From: Smittium culicis
Lineage: Eukaryota; Kickxellomycota; Harpellomycetes; Harpellales; Legeriomycetaceae
Direction: 5' to 3'
DNA: 18,598 nt
Assembly (NCBI GenBank): GCA_001970855.1
Contig: LSSN01001280.1
Span: 1 to 18,598, forward strand
A program made the translations under genes and the position numbers. The notes below the pieces were generated by a model that ran no database searches, had not been told where the DNA came from, and worked only from the letters and a program-made list of their open reading frames with translations. Position 1 is the first letter of the stretch. Each line of letters opens with the position of its first letter. This document shows, piece by piece, positions 1 to 7,869 of this stretch.

Positions 1-409
1 TTATAGATGGTGACATTTGTTTTGCATTACTGTTTGCTTGGCTGTTTCCGCGATCATTCTCATTGCTTTGCCTATGCTGTGTGTCCTGAGATCGTCTAGA
101 TGTTTTTTTATTGAACACAGTTCTCGGATCTTGAGAATCAGGATCTTGGGATGATGGTTGATCTATCTTTCTAGACGGTTCTGTGTCACGCCTTGGGTCT
201 ATTGCGGTCTTGTATCTAGTTTCATTATCTTGAATCCCTTTTGAGAAAATTTTTGGATCGTGATTAGAGATCTCGAATCTCTGGTTTCTGAATGTTGATC
301 TCATCGTGTTGGCTTCATCTGGATTTCCATTGTTGCTTCCAGGGTTATCAGTTGATGTTTCAATATCTGAAGAGGGTGCATCTTCAGAACTTGAGTTGAC
401 GATCGTCAT
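1..409 (-). CDS. N-terminal part of an unrecognised hydrophilic protein (runs off the window)
   Basis: The minus strand is open from an ATG at 409-407 to the window edge, giving 136 codons without a stop. The predicted protein begins MTIVNSSSEDAPSSD and is rich in Ser, Asn, Asp, Arg and Gln, with repeated SQDPDSQDP-type motifs and basic pairs. It has no hydrophobic segment or signal peptide and looks disordered. Coding is supported by the base composition, clearly more GC-rich than the flanking intergenic DNA, and by an abrupt change to AT-rich sequence just upstream of the ATG. It lies on the same strand as RPS28, 540 bp further downstream. The start is the clear candidate ATG, but an upstream spliced exon cannot be excluded. 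I do not recognise a family. The C-terminal domains that would identify it lie outside the window. Confidence 0.6.
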   Translation of the reverse strand, partial: MTIVNSSSEDAPSSDIETSTDNPGSNNGNPDEANTMRSTFRNQRFEISNHDPKIFSKGIQDNETRYKTAIDPRRDTEPSRKIDQPSSQDPDSQDPRTVFNKKTSRRSQDTQHRQSNENDRGNSQANSNAKQMSPSI

Positions 410-479
410 TGACGATTTTCTCGCTTGGTGATTTGGAAAAAATAAAAATTTTTAATAGTATAAAATTTAAAAAAATATG

Positions 480-518
480 ATTGGCTTCTTCCAGAAAAAA
501 AGCTTAGGGAAGAGAGAG
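480..518. repeat. 39-bp direct repeat, copy 1 of 3
   Basis: The core is ATTGGCT, two variable bases, then TTCCAGAAAAAAAGCTTAGG followed by GAAGAGAGAG. It includes TTCCAGAA, which fits the TTCnnGAA half of a heat-shock element. On the minus strand, the strand of the neighbouring genes, it also gives AGCCAAT, a CCAAT-box sequence. It starts about 70 bp upstream of the left-edge gene's ATG. Confidence 0.9.
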
Positions 519-604
519 TAGTATTAGACACTTACTTTTCTGAATCGTCGAACTCTTTTTGACTTCGATTACTCTTAATACTCTTAAAAATTTCAAGCGT
601 TTTT

Positions 605-643
605 ATTGGCTAATTCCAGAAAAAAAGCTTAGGGAAGAGAGAG
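605..643. repeat. 39-bp direct repeat, copy 2 of 3
   Basis: Identical to copy 1 over the 30-bp core from 614 and over ATTGGCT at 605-611, with the two spacer bases changed to AA. The GA run at its right end is two bases longer. It begins 125 bp after copy 1. Confidence 0.9.
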
Positions 644-679
644 AGTTTTTATCATATAGTCGGAACCGCCAAATTAATT

Positions 680-718
680 ATTAGCTACTTCCAGAAAAAA
701 AGCTTAGGGAAGAGAGAG
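680..718. repeat. 39-bp direct repeat, copy 3 of 3
   Basis: The 30-bp core from 689 is identical to the other copies. The leading heptamer is ATTAGCT, one change that destroys the CCAAT sequence on the minus strand. It begins 75 bp after copy 2. Confidence 0.9.
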
Positions 719-900
719 TTTTTAAGGTGATTTTAGTTAAAAACAACCATGATGCGTCAACTACTACAAGTCTAGACATATACAAGAAAACAATGGTTGA
801 TAGTATAAAAACTATAAAAATAACGTGGAGAGTGAGAAATATGAAATATGTGATGAGTGGTGTATTATAAGTAAATTTGTATAAAAACAGCTAGTTGAAT

Positions 901-922
901 TTTATTTGGTTGATTATTTATT
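901..922 (-). terminator. Putative poly(A) signals of RPS28
   Basis: Two AATAAA hexamers occur on the minus strand, at 922-917 and 906-901, about 28 and 44 nt beyond the RPS28 stop codon. This is a suitable position for 3'-end processing, but the hexamer is common in AT-rich DNA. Confidence 0.4.
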
Positions 923-949
923 TAAAAATAGTAACTAGGGGGGACGTTC

Positions 950-1419
950 TTAACGGAGTCTACGGGCTTCACGTTCGGATTCGAGGAGGGTTAAGATATC
1001 GTTTTCACGGACTGGACCTTTGACGTTACGGATGATAGATCTGTTAGTGTCATCCATGAATTCAACGCGGACTTGTGTGACACCACCACGAGAACCAGTA
1101 CGTCCTAGAACTTTAATAACTTTGGCTAGTTTAACTTTAGTTTGTTCCTAAGATTGTAAATATATGCCAGTTGAGATGTTAGATTCAAATAAACCGTGTA
1201 AATTGAGTAATAGCAATCAATCATTAGTTTCAATGACGCAAAAAATTATTCCGTTAATTGTCATGTTTTTGGATCAAGAAGGTATTATTAAATGGGATTT
1301 ATTCCATTATGATAATACTTAATGAGCAAATACTATGAGTGTTTTGCTGGTTATAAGAAACTAGTTATCAGCAAAGAAAAAAATGTCAGAAATGTAGTAA
1401 TATAAAGGATCCTTACCAT
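950..1419 (-). CDS. RPS28: 40S ribosomal protein S28 (eS28), two exons
   Basis: eS28 is a small, highly conserved protein of the 40S subunit near the mRNA exit/decoding side. Exon 2 (1147-950, ending in TAA) encodes 65 residues starting [16 protein letters not shown]. It contains the family signatures [18 protein letters not shown] and [13 protein letters not shown] and ends in the invariant [10 protein letters not shown]. Exon 1 appears to be only the ATG at 1419-1417. It is followed directly by a donor GTAAGG (1416-1411); the acceptor TAG ends at 1148, and a CTAAC branch-type site lies at 1182-1178. Joining them gives [11 protein letters not shown], a 66-aa protein, the same size class as yeast and human S28. 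An intron right after the start codon is a known arrangement in fungal ribosomal-protein genes. Codon choice (GGT, CGT, GTC, CTC) is more GC-rich than the surroundings, as expected of a highly expressed gene. Confidence 0.95.
1148..1416 (-). other. RPS28 intron (269 bp, phase 0, directly after ATG)
   Basis: The donor is GTAAGG and the acceptor TTAG, with a CTAAC branch-site candidate about 30 nt before the acceptor. It is the longest intron in the window. I looked for box C/D or H/ACA snoRNA motifs inside it and found none that are convincing. Confidence 0.85.
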
Positions 1420-1546
1420 ATTTAATATCTTTAATCGTGAATCGAGACGGTATCAGTCTTTATTTGTAGATTGCAAGAGGAAGAATATCAAAAAATTTCA
1501 AAATTAAATTTCTTATTTTTGAGCATTTGATATACGAATCTTGATT

Positions 1547-1598
1547 CTTTTTTTTTCCCCGTTTTCCTTGGTTGTTTCTCACCTTTTTTTTTTTTTTT
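1547..1598 (-). promoter_or_regulatory. Poly(dA:dT) tracts in the RPS28 upstream region
   Basis: Homopolymeric T runs on the plus strand, including T15 at 1584-1598, read as A tracts on the RPS28 strand about 130-180 bp upstream of its ATG. Such tracts are typical nucleosome-excluding elements of ribosomal-protein promoters. No TATA box or Tbf1/Rap1-type site was identified with confidence. Confidence 0.35.
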
Positions 1599-2763
1599 GC
1601 CCAAACTCGAATCTCAACTCAAATCAATCTATAGCGCTAATGGCCAATAGTTATTTGTGCTATTTTAATTTGCAACAACTATTTGTCCATAATTTATTGT
1701 CGATTTTATTTTGGCAAATTATATTAAAATAACTTTTTAATTTTGGCGAATAGGTATAGTAATTAGATATTATTGGATGAATTATTTACTTTTCTTTTTA
1801 TCATTATTGAAAATTTGCTGATAATAATCAATTTGAACTCTCATTTGGTACTCACCCTATTCTTTAATTTTCTTGATTTTTTTATGGCTAAATAATTGGC
1901 GAATATCGGATTAGGATAGGAAAATAAAAAGAAAGCTGACGCATGAAAATTGTACAACACCAAGTTCAAAACTACTAATTCTCTACACTTAGACTTCTTT
2001 TATTCTTTTTGATTTAGGTTTAGACTCTTTATAGCTTAGTAGTGTAATATATTTGTGATTTTAACCTTTCTTATCCTGCAATTGACCATTATGTATAACG
2101 TATTGAATTTCTCATATTAAAAAATCGACTTATTATTTAAATATTTATGCACTTTAAATGCTTACATATTTATACTTTTTTTTTTCTTCACGAAAAGTTA
2201 ATTATAACATAAATAATTTTTTTATAAGTTTTATATTGATTCTTCCCATATCCAACAAATGTAACCAAACCTATATTTGATTATATAGCCTGAATTATTT
2301 TGAGGAATATTCTTGAAATGCATTTCACTTATACAGTCTAATTTAATTGTCTAATTTCGATACTCATAAGTAACAAAGTATGGCACGAATTAATATTTTT
2401 TTAATTTTACCTTCGTCTTAATCGCTTTAATTTACTATCCTTTTACAAGCTCAGAAAATAGGAGGTTCGGGAAGGCCTGGAGACCTAATATATTAATTTT
2501 CTTTTTTTAGCGAAATTCCTTATCAAAAAACTCGAGATTGGTCTACCATTATACCTAACAGATCTCTTTTAAAATCTATAAGATTGAATTTTTAATGTCA
2601 TGACTGAAACCTTATTAAAATCAATTCACAGATATTTTTCATATTAATTGCATATATTTTGTAGGAATTAAAATCAGTTGAATATAATTTTTTATTAGCT
2701 ATCATAAAAGTAAAAAAATTCTTCAGCCAAAACGTTTTACTACAATAAATTAACAGATTTCTA

Positions 2764-2852
2764 ATGCGCGTTATTATTGAAGTATATTTGAGTTCTAAGA
2801 GAGTTTTCCAATTAGACTATCGATATGCTAACGCGCATCTAAAAATATACTT
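2764..2852. repeat. Two interlocked 10-bp inverted repeats
   Basis: Arm a (ATGCGCGTTA, 2764-2773) is matched exactly in reverse complement by a' (2829-2838). Arm b (AAGTATATTT, 2780-2789) is matched exactly by b' (2843-2852). The order a-b-a'-b' is interlocked rather than nested. Confidence 0.75.
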
Positions 2853-3336
2853 GTTATATATAAGATTACATTAAATTATTCTACATAAATCATTTTTTAT
2901 TTATTTAAATACATGTTAAATTTCATTTATACGAGCCAAAAAATTTTTTTGAGAGAGTTGCTTCTAATATATCACATCATAGCATTACATACCCAGCTTA
3001 TTTATTTGTTTCAATGTGACTTTTTTAGAATCCTTAAAAAAGTAATAGCCGTGAATATAGCATTTTTACATGGCTTAATTAGTCAAGATATACATATCTT
3101 TTCACTTGCATCACTGCAATTACTTACGCCAACAGTTAAAGTATGATTAAAATATATAAAAAAATTTAATATCGTTAAAATTGATTAGCTTTCAATATTT
3201 TCTTTATGAATGATATTAGTTAAAAGTATAACAAGTGCCGGAAAAAAAAAAGTAAAGCGCTATGAATAAAAAATATCGATGTTAATGGTGTAATATAATA
3301 ACCTTTTTAACTGAAAGAGAAACATATGAAACAAGC

Positions 3337-5668
3337 CTAGTTGTTTCGGTAAAATTCATTCTGCTGTTGGCTCTGGTTACTAAATTCTCGGTTTGGAATA
3401 TATTGTTGGTTTGAATTATTTTGATGAGAAATGTTTGGATTTTGAACAAAGGAAGGATTGTAACCTGGATCTTGGACATAACCTTGATTCCCGATTTGTA
3501 AGCCCGGTTGCATCTGTTGGGGATTGCCAGGGCTAACAGAATGTTGGTTGCTTTTTTGAGCTGCTACGCTGTTAGCACTTTGAATGTTTTGAGGAACACC
3601 TTGAAGGTATTGACCATCAACTGATTGATCAGCTTGGTATGCAAGACCATGTGGCACTTGAGTAGAATAGGAGTTATTTGGAGCTTGGTTTGGTTGAGCA
3701 AAGCTAGAGTATCCATGGTATGCCGAAGCTAGGTTCGGGTTTTCTGGAGCGCCGTTATATGGATATTGACTATTATCCGCCGGTGTTTGCTGAAAACTCT
3801 GGTTAATTGGCTGCTGATATTGCGGGTTTAAAATCTGCCCTTGGTTTTGTTGGAAGTTCTGCATATTATGTTGATTAGGATTGAATTGAACATTATTTGG
3901 AGTATGGTTAGCATACTGTTGGTTTGGGTGACCATGTCGAATTACTTTTGAATTCGCCATTAGCATTTCATAAGTACCCATAGCCTCTGTTAATTGATTA
4001 TTTAGATTAACTAAGTTATCTTTTTTTGCGCTAAATTCTTCAATAAGTTTTACGATCTTCGGTCTTAAGGATAAAGTGGAGGAGTAGAGCGATTGAATTT
4101 CTGTATTTCCAGCCAGGCTGTCGTTTTGCGGATCTAATCTACTAAGCATTCTAAGCAATACTTCGATATTATGTGCTTCGCTGGTAACCAATTCTTCAAA
4201 ATCGTTTAAAATTTTCTGTTCTGGTTTTATGTCCTTAACTTGTTGAACAAAGTTTGCAGGAAATATTCCTCTCTTGCCTCGGAGCTCCCCGGTCCACCAG
4301 TCTCTATATTTTTGGTCCAGTACTACAATAACATCGCCTTTAACAAAACCTAGCTCGCCAGTTTCAGTTGGCGTAAAGTCAAAAAGTGCTCGTACTTTTG
4401 TAGGATCTTTTTTGGGCTCTGGTGATTTGACGTTAGGGTTTGTTTGGGTTTTTGGGTTTTGGATGCTAGAAATGGGGACATTAAGAGACTTTTGTCTTCC
4501 AATTTCTTTTCTTATCATAGCTGGAGTCTATTATATAAAAATAGGAAATATCACTTTTAATTAGAAAATAATATGAATGATAGAATAGATAAAGAGCATT
4601 TGCTTAGAATGAAATAAACCTGTTTCTGGTTATCTGCGTCAGATAATGACAAGGCTAAGGCTAGTAATAGATCTTCTTCCTCTTGTCTTTTAGAAATTTC
4701 ATCCTAGATTATAAAATAAGTTAAGTATGGGTTGTGAAAAGAAAATACTTCTAAATTTACTAAAATTAAATTTAAACAAACTTACTTGCTTAGGAATTTT
4801 TTGTGGTTTTTGAGGTTTTGGAAAAACAAAACCTAAAATTTGATTTCAGAAAAGAAATTAAAATTTTGTTTAATCTATTTTAAAAAAAATTTTATAAATT
4901 GAGATATACCTTGGGTTTGCAAATTTTTAAAAGTTTCTTCCATAAGACTCAAACCTGGATCTTGGCGAAAATCAAAGGCCCATTGCTGAATATTACCGAG
5001 GATTCTTTTTTTAATTTGGTCATTTACGGTCTAAAGAGAAATTAAAAGAGTGATAAAAAGTTTTGAGCTAGATAAGATATTATAGAAAAACAATTTACCT
5101 TGTCAGATAAAATCCTTATGAGCGTAGTGGTAAAATATCTCGAGGCAACTTGTTCAGAAGCAATAGTACCACAGTTTTTTACTAATGATTCTACTAGCTG
5201 CAATAAAAATTAAAATTGCTTGTTATTTCACAATTATTAAAAATAGGTTGTGATAATTTTAAACTTACAGACAAAGTGTAGTATACAACATTTGGATTTC
5301 GGTTGAGTAATCTTTTGTTAATTACAGCGAAACATTCTGTAGCACTTTTGAAAAAAGAAAGAAAGAGAAGAGAAATTAAAAGTTGTACATAATTGACTAT
5401 GAAACTTAAATAAAACTGTATTATACAACATACCCACTTTCTTGCTTCTCTGTAACTTTATCACAAATTTCGAGAATTATTTCCCAATCTTCGCTTGTGA
5501 GCTTTTCGCTGGTAGCTTTGTCTATGAATTTTTTTTTAAGAAAAGGGATAAGAATCATTGATGCAATAATAGATATATGCAGTAAGAACTAATCAAACAT
5601 AAATGGAGTTTTATTTATAGAAAGCACTTACTGACTATATCTTCGAATGGATTTCCTGATCTAAACAT
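3337..5668 (-). CDS. HSE1: Hse1/STAM-like ESCRT-0 subunit, eight exons
   Basis: Hse1 pairs with Vps27 in ESCRT-0, which binds ubiquitinated cargo on endosomes and passes it to later ESCRTs. Exons on the minus strand: 5668-5632, 5521-5434, 5344-5269, 5197-5099, 5030-4910, 4832-4786, 4703-4620 and 4527-3337. They total 1743 nt (580 aa), and every junction keeps frame. The N terminus MFRSGNPFEDIVNKATSE is the usual Hse1 start. The VHS domain spans about residues 8-140 and contains SLVESLVKNCG. A ubiquitin-interacting motif follows at about 163-180 (EEEDLLLALALSLSD). The SH3 domain lies at about 228-284 with ALFDF, ELGF, the WW pair and GIFPANFV. A helical GAT-like segment covers about 285-382, and the last 200 residues are Q/N-rich. 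Seven introns of 68-110 bp separate the exons; the last has an unusual donor, GTTTAT. The ATG at 4518 is internal to exon 8 and is not the true start. Confidence 0.93.
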
Positions 5669-6060
5669 GGTTATAAAAGGTAAAGAGTGAAAAAGTACAC
5701 TTGTGAAGGTATGCTTGCTTTAAAAACGAATATCTTTTGATGTTTTATGCGAACTAAAAAGCTTCAAGTTTATATTAAAAGCTGCAATTTTTACTCATCT
5801 AATTACTACACATGTGACGTCAATTATTTGCCTCCATTTTCTTCTCTAATATGAGCGCCAATAAGATATCATAATAAATTTCCCATCCAATAATTATCTT
5901 TCTCTACACTTATTTGAGTATCTGAAATGCAAAAAAATACTCTGAGCCAAGAAAAAAGGACGTAATTTTAGCAAACCAAGCAAATGGAATTATTGCTTAC
6001 TCAACAAAAGCTCCATTGCTTGATATCTCGCCACTAAGCTTTTTTTCCAAAAGTATAACT
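5669..6060. other. Upstream region of HSE1
   Basis: AT-rich, non-coding. It carries an overlapping E-box/CRE palindrome at 5809-5822 and CCAAT sequences near 5856 and 5886 (on the plus strand, opposite to HSE1). A bulged hairpin forms between AAGCAAATGGA near 5979 and TCCATTGCTT near 6012. No gene was seen. Confidence 0.5.
5809..5822. promoter_or_regulatory. Composite E-box / CRE site upstream of HSE1
   Basis: CACATGTG (5809-5816) is a palindromic E-box overlapping TGACGTCA (5815-5822), the perfect Atf/CREB-type site. They are about 145 bp upstream of the HSE1 ATG. Known bHLH and bZIP families bind these cores; use in this organism is inferred. Confidence 0.45.
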
Positions 6061-6260
6061 TTAACCCTTCCCAGAATCAACTATATTAAACTTACTTAAA
6101 AATCATAACTGGATAAGCCATATATTATTGATTTTTTATTGGGTGTATACAATTTATCAGCCAATAACTTCTTATAATAATTTTTAATTTATCATACTGT
6201 TATTTGGTTGGATATTTTTGGTAGTTCAAAAAATGCCAACCGCCCCTGAAAGGGCTTGAA
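6061..6260 (+). mobile_element. TTAA/CCCTTTC element, copy A (diverged)
   Basis: Begins TTAACCCTTCCC and ends CCGCCCCTGAAAGGGCTTGA, about 200 bp. The right end matches the other copies (GGTAGTTCAAAAAAT, then CCAACCGCCC, then GAAAGGG), whereas the interior is strongly diverged. There is no coding capacity. Confidence 0.6.
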
Positions 6261-6428
6261 AAAAACAAAATTACTGATTCGTTTATGATTTATAAATACA
6301 CTTTATATTTGTTATTACTATATAATTTACCAATATTCCTAAAGGCTTCGGAATTAAAGTATAATAGTCAAATACACTTGGCTATTTTTAACAGATCCAA
6401 TATATTCTACCACCTGGTAAAGGGTTTA
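6258..6428 (+). mobile_element. TTAA/CCCTTTC element, copy B (left end missing)
   Basis: The body matches copies C and F (TTACTGATTCGTTTATGATT; CCAATATTCC; CGGAATTAAA; TTGGCTAT). It ends TACCACCTGGTAAAGGGTTT, where the CpG positions of copy C have changed to CA or TG. The left terminal repeat is absent, and it abuts copy A. A 76-codon open frame at 6285-6515 crosses this copy and copy C and is not a gene. Confidence 0.6.
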
Positions 6429-6620
6429 CCCTTTCCCGTTCAACACTCTTTAAAAAAACAATTTCATGATTTGTTCATGGTTTATAAGCAATTTTATTAT
6501 TTATTACTAATTTAAAATATACCAATATTTCTTAAAGCCTCGGAATTAAAATATTTTTATTGAACGCTGTTGGCTATATCTTGTGGGTCAAAAATAGTCT
6601 ACCGCCCGCGAAAGGGTTAA
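6425..6620 (+). mobile_element. TTAA/CCCTTTC element, copy C (nearly complete)
   Basis: About 196 bp. The left end is TTTACCCTTTCCCGTTCAAC, with one change in the TTAA. The right end is TACCGCCCGCGAAAGGGTTA followed by A. The termini form an imperfect inverted repeat. The interior is AT-rich and shared with copies B, E and F. Confidence 0.75.
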
Positions 6621-6691
6621 TGTAACCTTTTATTTGGTAATCACTACTGTGAACTTGTGCTTTTAGAGATTCAAGCAGATTAGCAATTTCC

Positions 6692-6769
6692 TCAACCCAT
6701 TCCCGTCCTACAACCTTTAAAAAAAACGAATTTATTGATACCTTGATTATTTATAAGTGCATTTATAAT
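6692..6769 (+). mobile_element. TTAA/CCCTTTC element, copy D (left half only)
   Basis: Starts TCAACCCATTCCCGTCCTAC and continues through an A-rich stretch into GAATTTATTGAT, matching the left third of the family. It stops exactly where copy E begins, so it may have been interrupted by E or simply truncated. Confidence 0.5.
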
Positions 6770-6964
6770 TTAACCCTTTCCCGTCCAACACTATTTAAAA
6801 AGGCGATTTTATTGATTCGCCATAAATTTATATATATTTATGATTTGATGAAATTAAGAAAAAACCGATCATTATATTCTATTCGGAATTAAATTATTTT
6901 TCATGAATTTTTTTGGTTATATTTGGTATATCAAAAATCAGTCTACCGCCCGTATAAAGGTTAA
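6770..6964 (+). mobile_element. TTAA/CCCTTTC element, copy E (complete)
   Basis: 195 bp from TTAACCCTTTCCCGTCCAAC to CCGCCCGTATAAAGGTTAA, with TTAA at both ends. The inner right end CAGTCTACCGCCCG is identical to copy F. No coding capacity. Confidence 0.75.
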
Positions 6965-7053
6965 TATTATTGGATAATGAATTTTATCATAAACTCCTTC
7001 CCCACTGAAAAAACATTGAAAGTATTGAATATATTCGTTCGTTACAATTTTAA

Positions 7054-7250
7054 TTAACCCTTTCGCGGGCGGTAGACTGATTTTGACCTACAAAATATAA
7101 CCAGCTATGTTTAGTTAAAACTCTTTAATTTAGAGGCCTTATGAATTATTGGTTTATTGAATTTTAACAACAAATAATAAATTTTCTTATAAATCATAGA
7201 CGAATCAATAAATTCAATTTTTTTATGAGCATTGGACGGGAAAGGGTTAA
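7054..7250 (-). mobile_element. TTAA/CCCTTTC element, copy F (complete, inverted)
   Basis: 197 bp in the opposite orientation. It runs from TTAACCCTTTCGCGGGCGGT to TTGGACGGGAAAGGGTTAA and is flanked by TTAA at both ends. Both terminal repeats are intact and CpG sites are retained, so it looks like the best-preserved copy. The TTAA target and CCCTTT ends resemble non-autonomous piggyBac-superfamily elements. No transposase was seen in the window. Confidence 0.8.
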
Positions 7251-7254
7251 ATTT

Positions 7255-7370
7255 ATTTTTTCTGCTATTCTACAAAAAACCAATATTTTTTAAGATCTCG
7301 TCATTAAACTGCTTTTTTTGAGCATAATTAACTAGATTTTGTAGATCAAATAACAGTCTATCACTCGGTA
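7255..7370 (+). mobile_element. TTAA/CCCTTTC element, fragment G (decayed right half)
   Basis: Contains ACCAATATTTTTTAAGATCT, ATTAAAC, TTTTGTAGATCAAATAACAG and TCTATCACTCGGTAAA, which align in order with the right half of copies C and F. The terminal GGGTTAA is lost. Confidence 0.45.
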
Positions 7371-7849
7371 AAAAATAAATAGTATCGAGTGATTTAAAAA
7401 TTATTTAAATTGTGGTAGTATTTATTTCCTGAGACATATTAAAAAAGTATTGGGTGATATCGGTTTAAGCTGTTATTCCCGTTTGTTTTATAAACTTTAA
7501 TTTGTTTCTTTTATTCAGAAACTTCAATTTTAGTAATTCATACTATAATTTAAATTGTATTCCTATCGCTAATAGATCAATTAAATTCATTGCTCATTAT
7601 CATATTATGGATAAATAAAATATAAATAATTATTAAATAACAGTTTCCACTTATATACTTCTTGTAATTACATTGATTAAATTTTTAAATTTATAGCTAT
7701 CTAAACTGTTATAAAAATGATCATTTATTATATAAATTATATAAATTATATTTATATTTATATTTATTCATTTGGAGCTGTTTTCAATTTCAAAAAAAAA
7801 CTAATTAGCCCTTAAATAAAAATAAACTCTGAGATAAAAAAAAGGTGTA

Positions 7850-7869
7850 TATATATTAATTAATATATA
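7850..7869. repeat. 20-bp perfect AT palindrome
   Basis: Symmetrical around the TTAATTAA at 7856-7863, within a TA-rich stretch. Such palindromes arise readily in AT-rich DNA, so function is doubtful. Confidence 0.5.

Larger units (their letters stand above)
410..949. other. Intergenic region between RPS28 and the left-edge gene
   Basis: This interval holds the 3' flank of RPS28 (right side) and the upstream region of the left-edge gene (left side). Its main content is a 39-bp repeat in three direct copies, annotated separately. No open frame of note was found on either strand. Confidence 0.7.
1420..3336. other. Gene-poor intergenic region upstream of RPS28
   Basis: About 1.9 kb of AT-rich DNA between the RPS28 start and the HSE1 stop. 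The only open frames (1541-1732 and 2913-3146, plus strand) are short, T-rich and low-complexity, with no family resemblance. It contains the RPS28 promoter with long T runs on the plus strand, a small GC-rich patch near 2461-2486 and a paired inverted-repeat structure at 2764-2852. No tRNA or snRNA was recognised. Confidence 0.6.

Noticed and set aside
480..718. CRISPR array from the three repeats
   Set aside because: Only three copies, unequal spacing and a eukaryotic context; this fits a duplicated promoter element instead.
1148..1416. Intronic snoRNA in the RPS28 intron
   Set aside because: No paired box C/D or H/ACA arrangement could be identified by eye.
1541..1732. 63-codon plus-strand open frame
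   Set aside because: Phe/Leu-rich translation of T tracts in the RPS28 promoter; no family resemblance and no coding composition.
2913..3146. 77-codon plus-strand open frame
   Set aside because: Hydrophobic low-complexity translation of AT-rich spacer; no supporting motif or context.
3282..3479. 65-codon minus-strand open frame
   Set aside because: Overlaps the Q/N-rich tail of HSE1 in another frame and has no independent support.
4274..4564. 96-codon plus-strand open frame
   Set aside because: Antisense shadow of HSE1 exon 8; the minus strand has an unmistakable SH3 domain.
6285..6515. 76-codon open frame inside the repeat cluster
   Set aside because: Spans two TTAA element copies; the frame is not kept in copies E or F.
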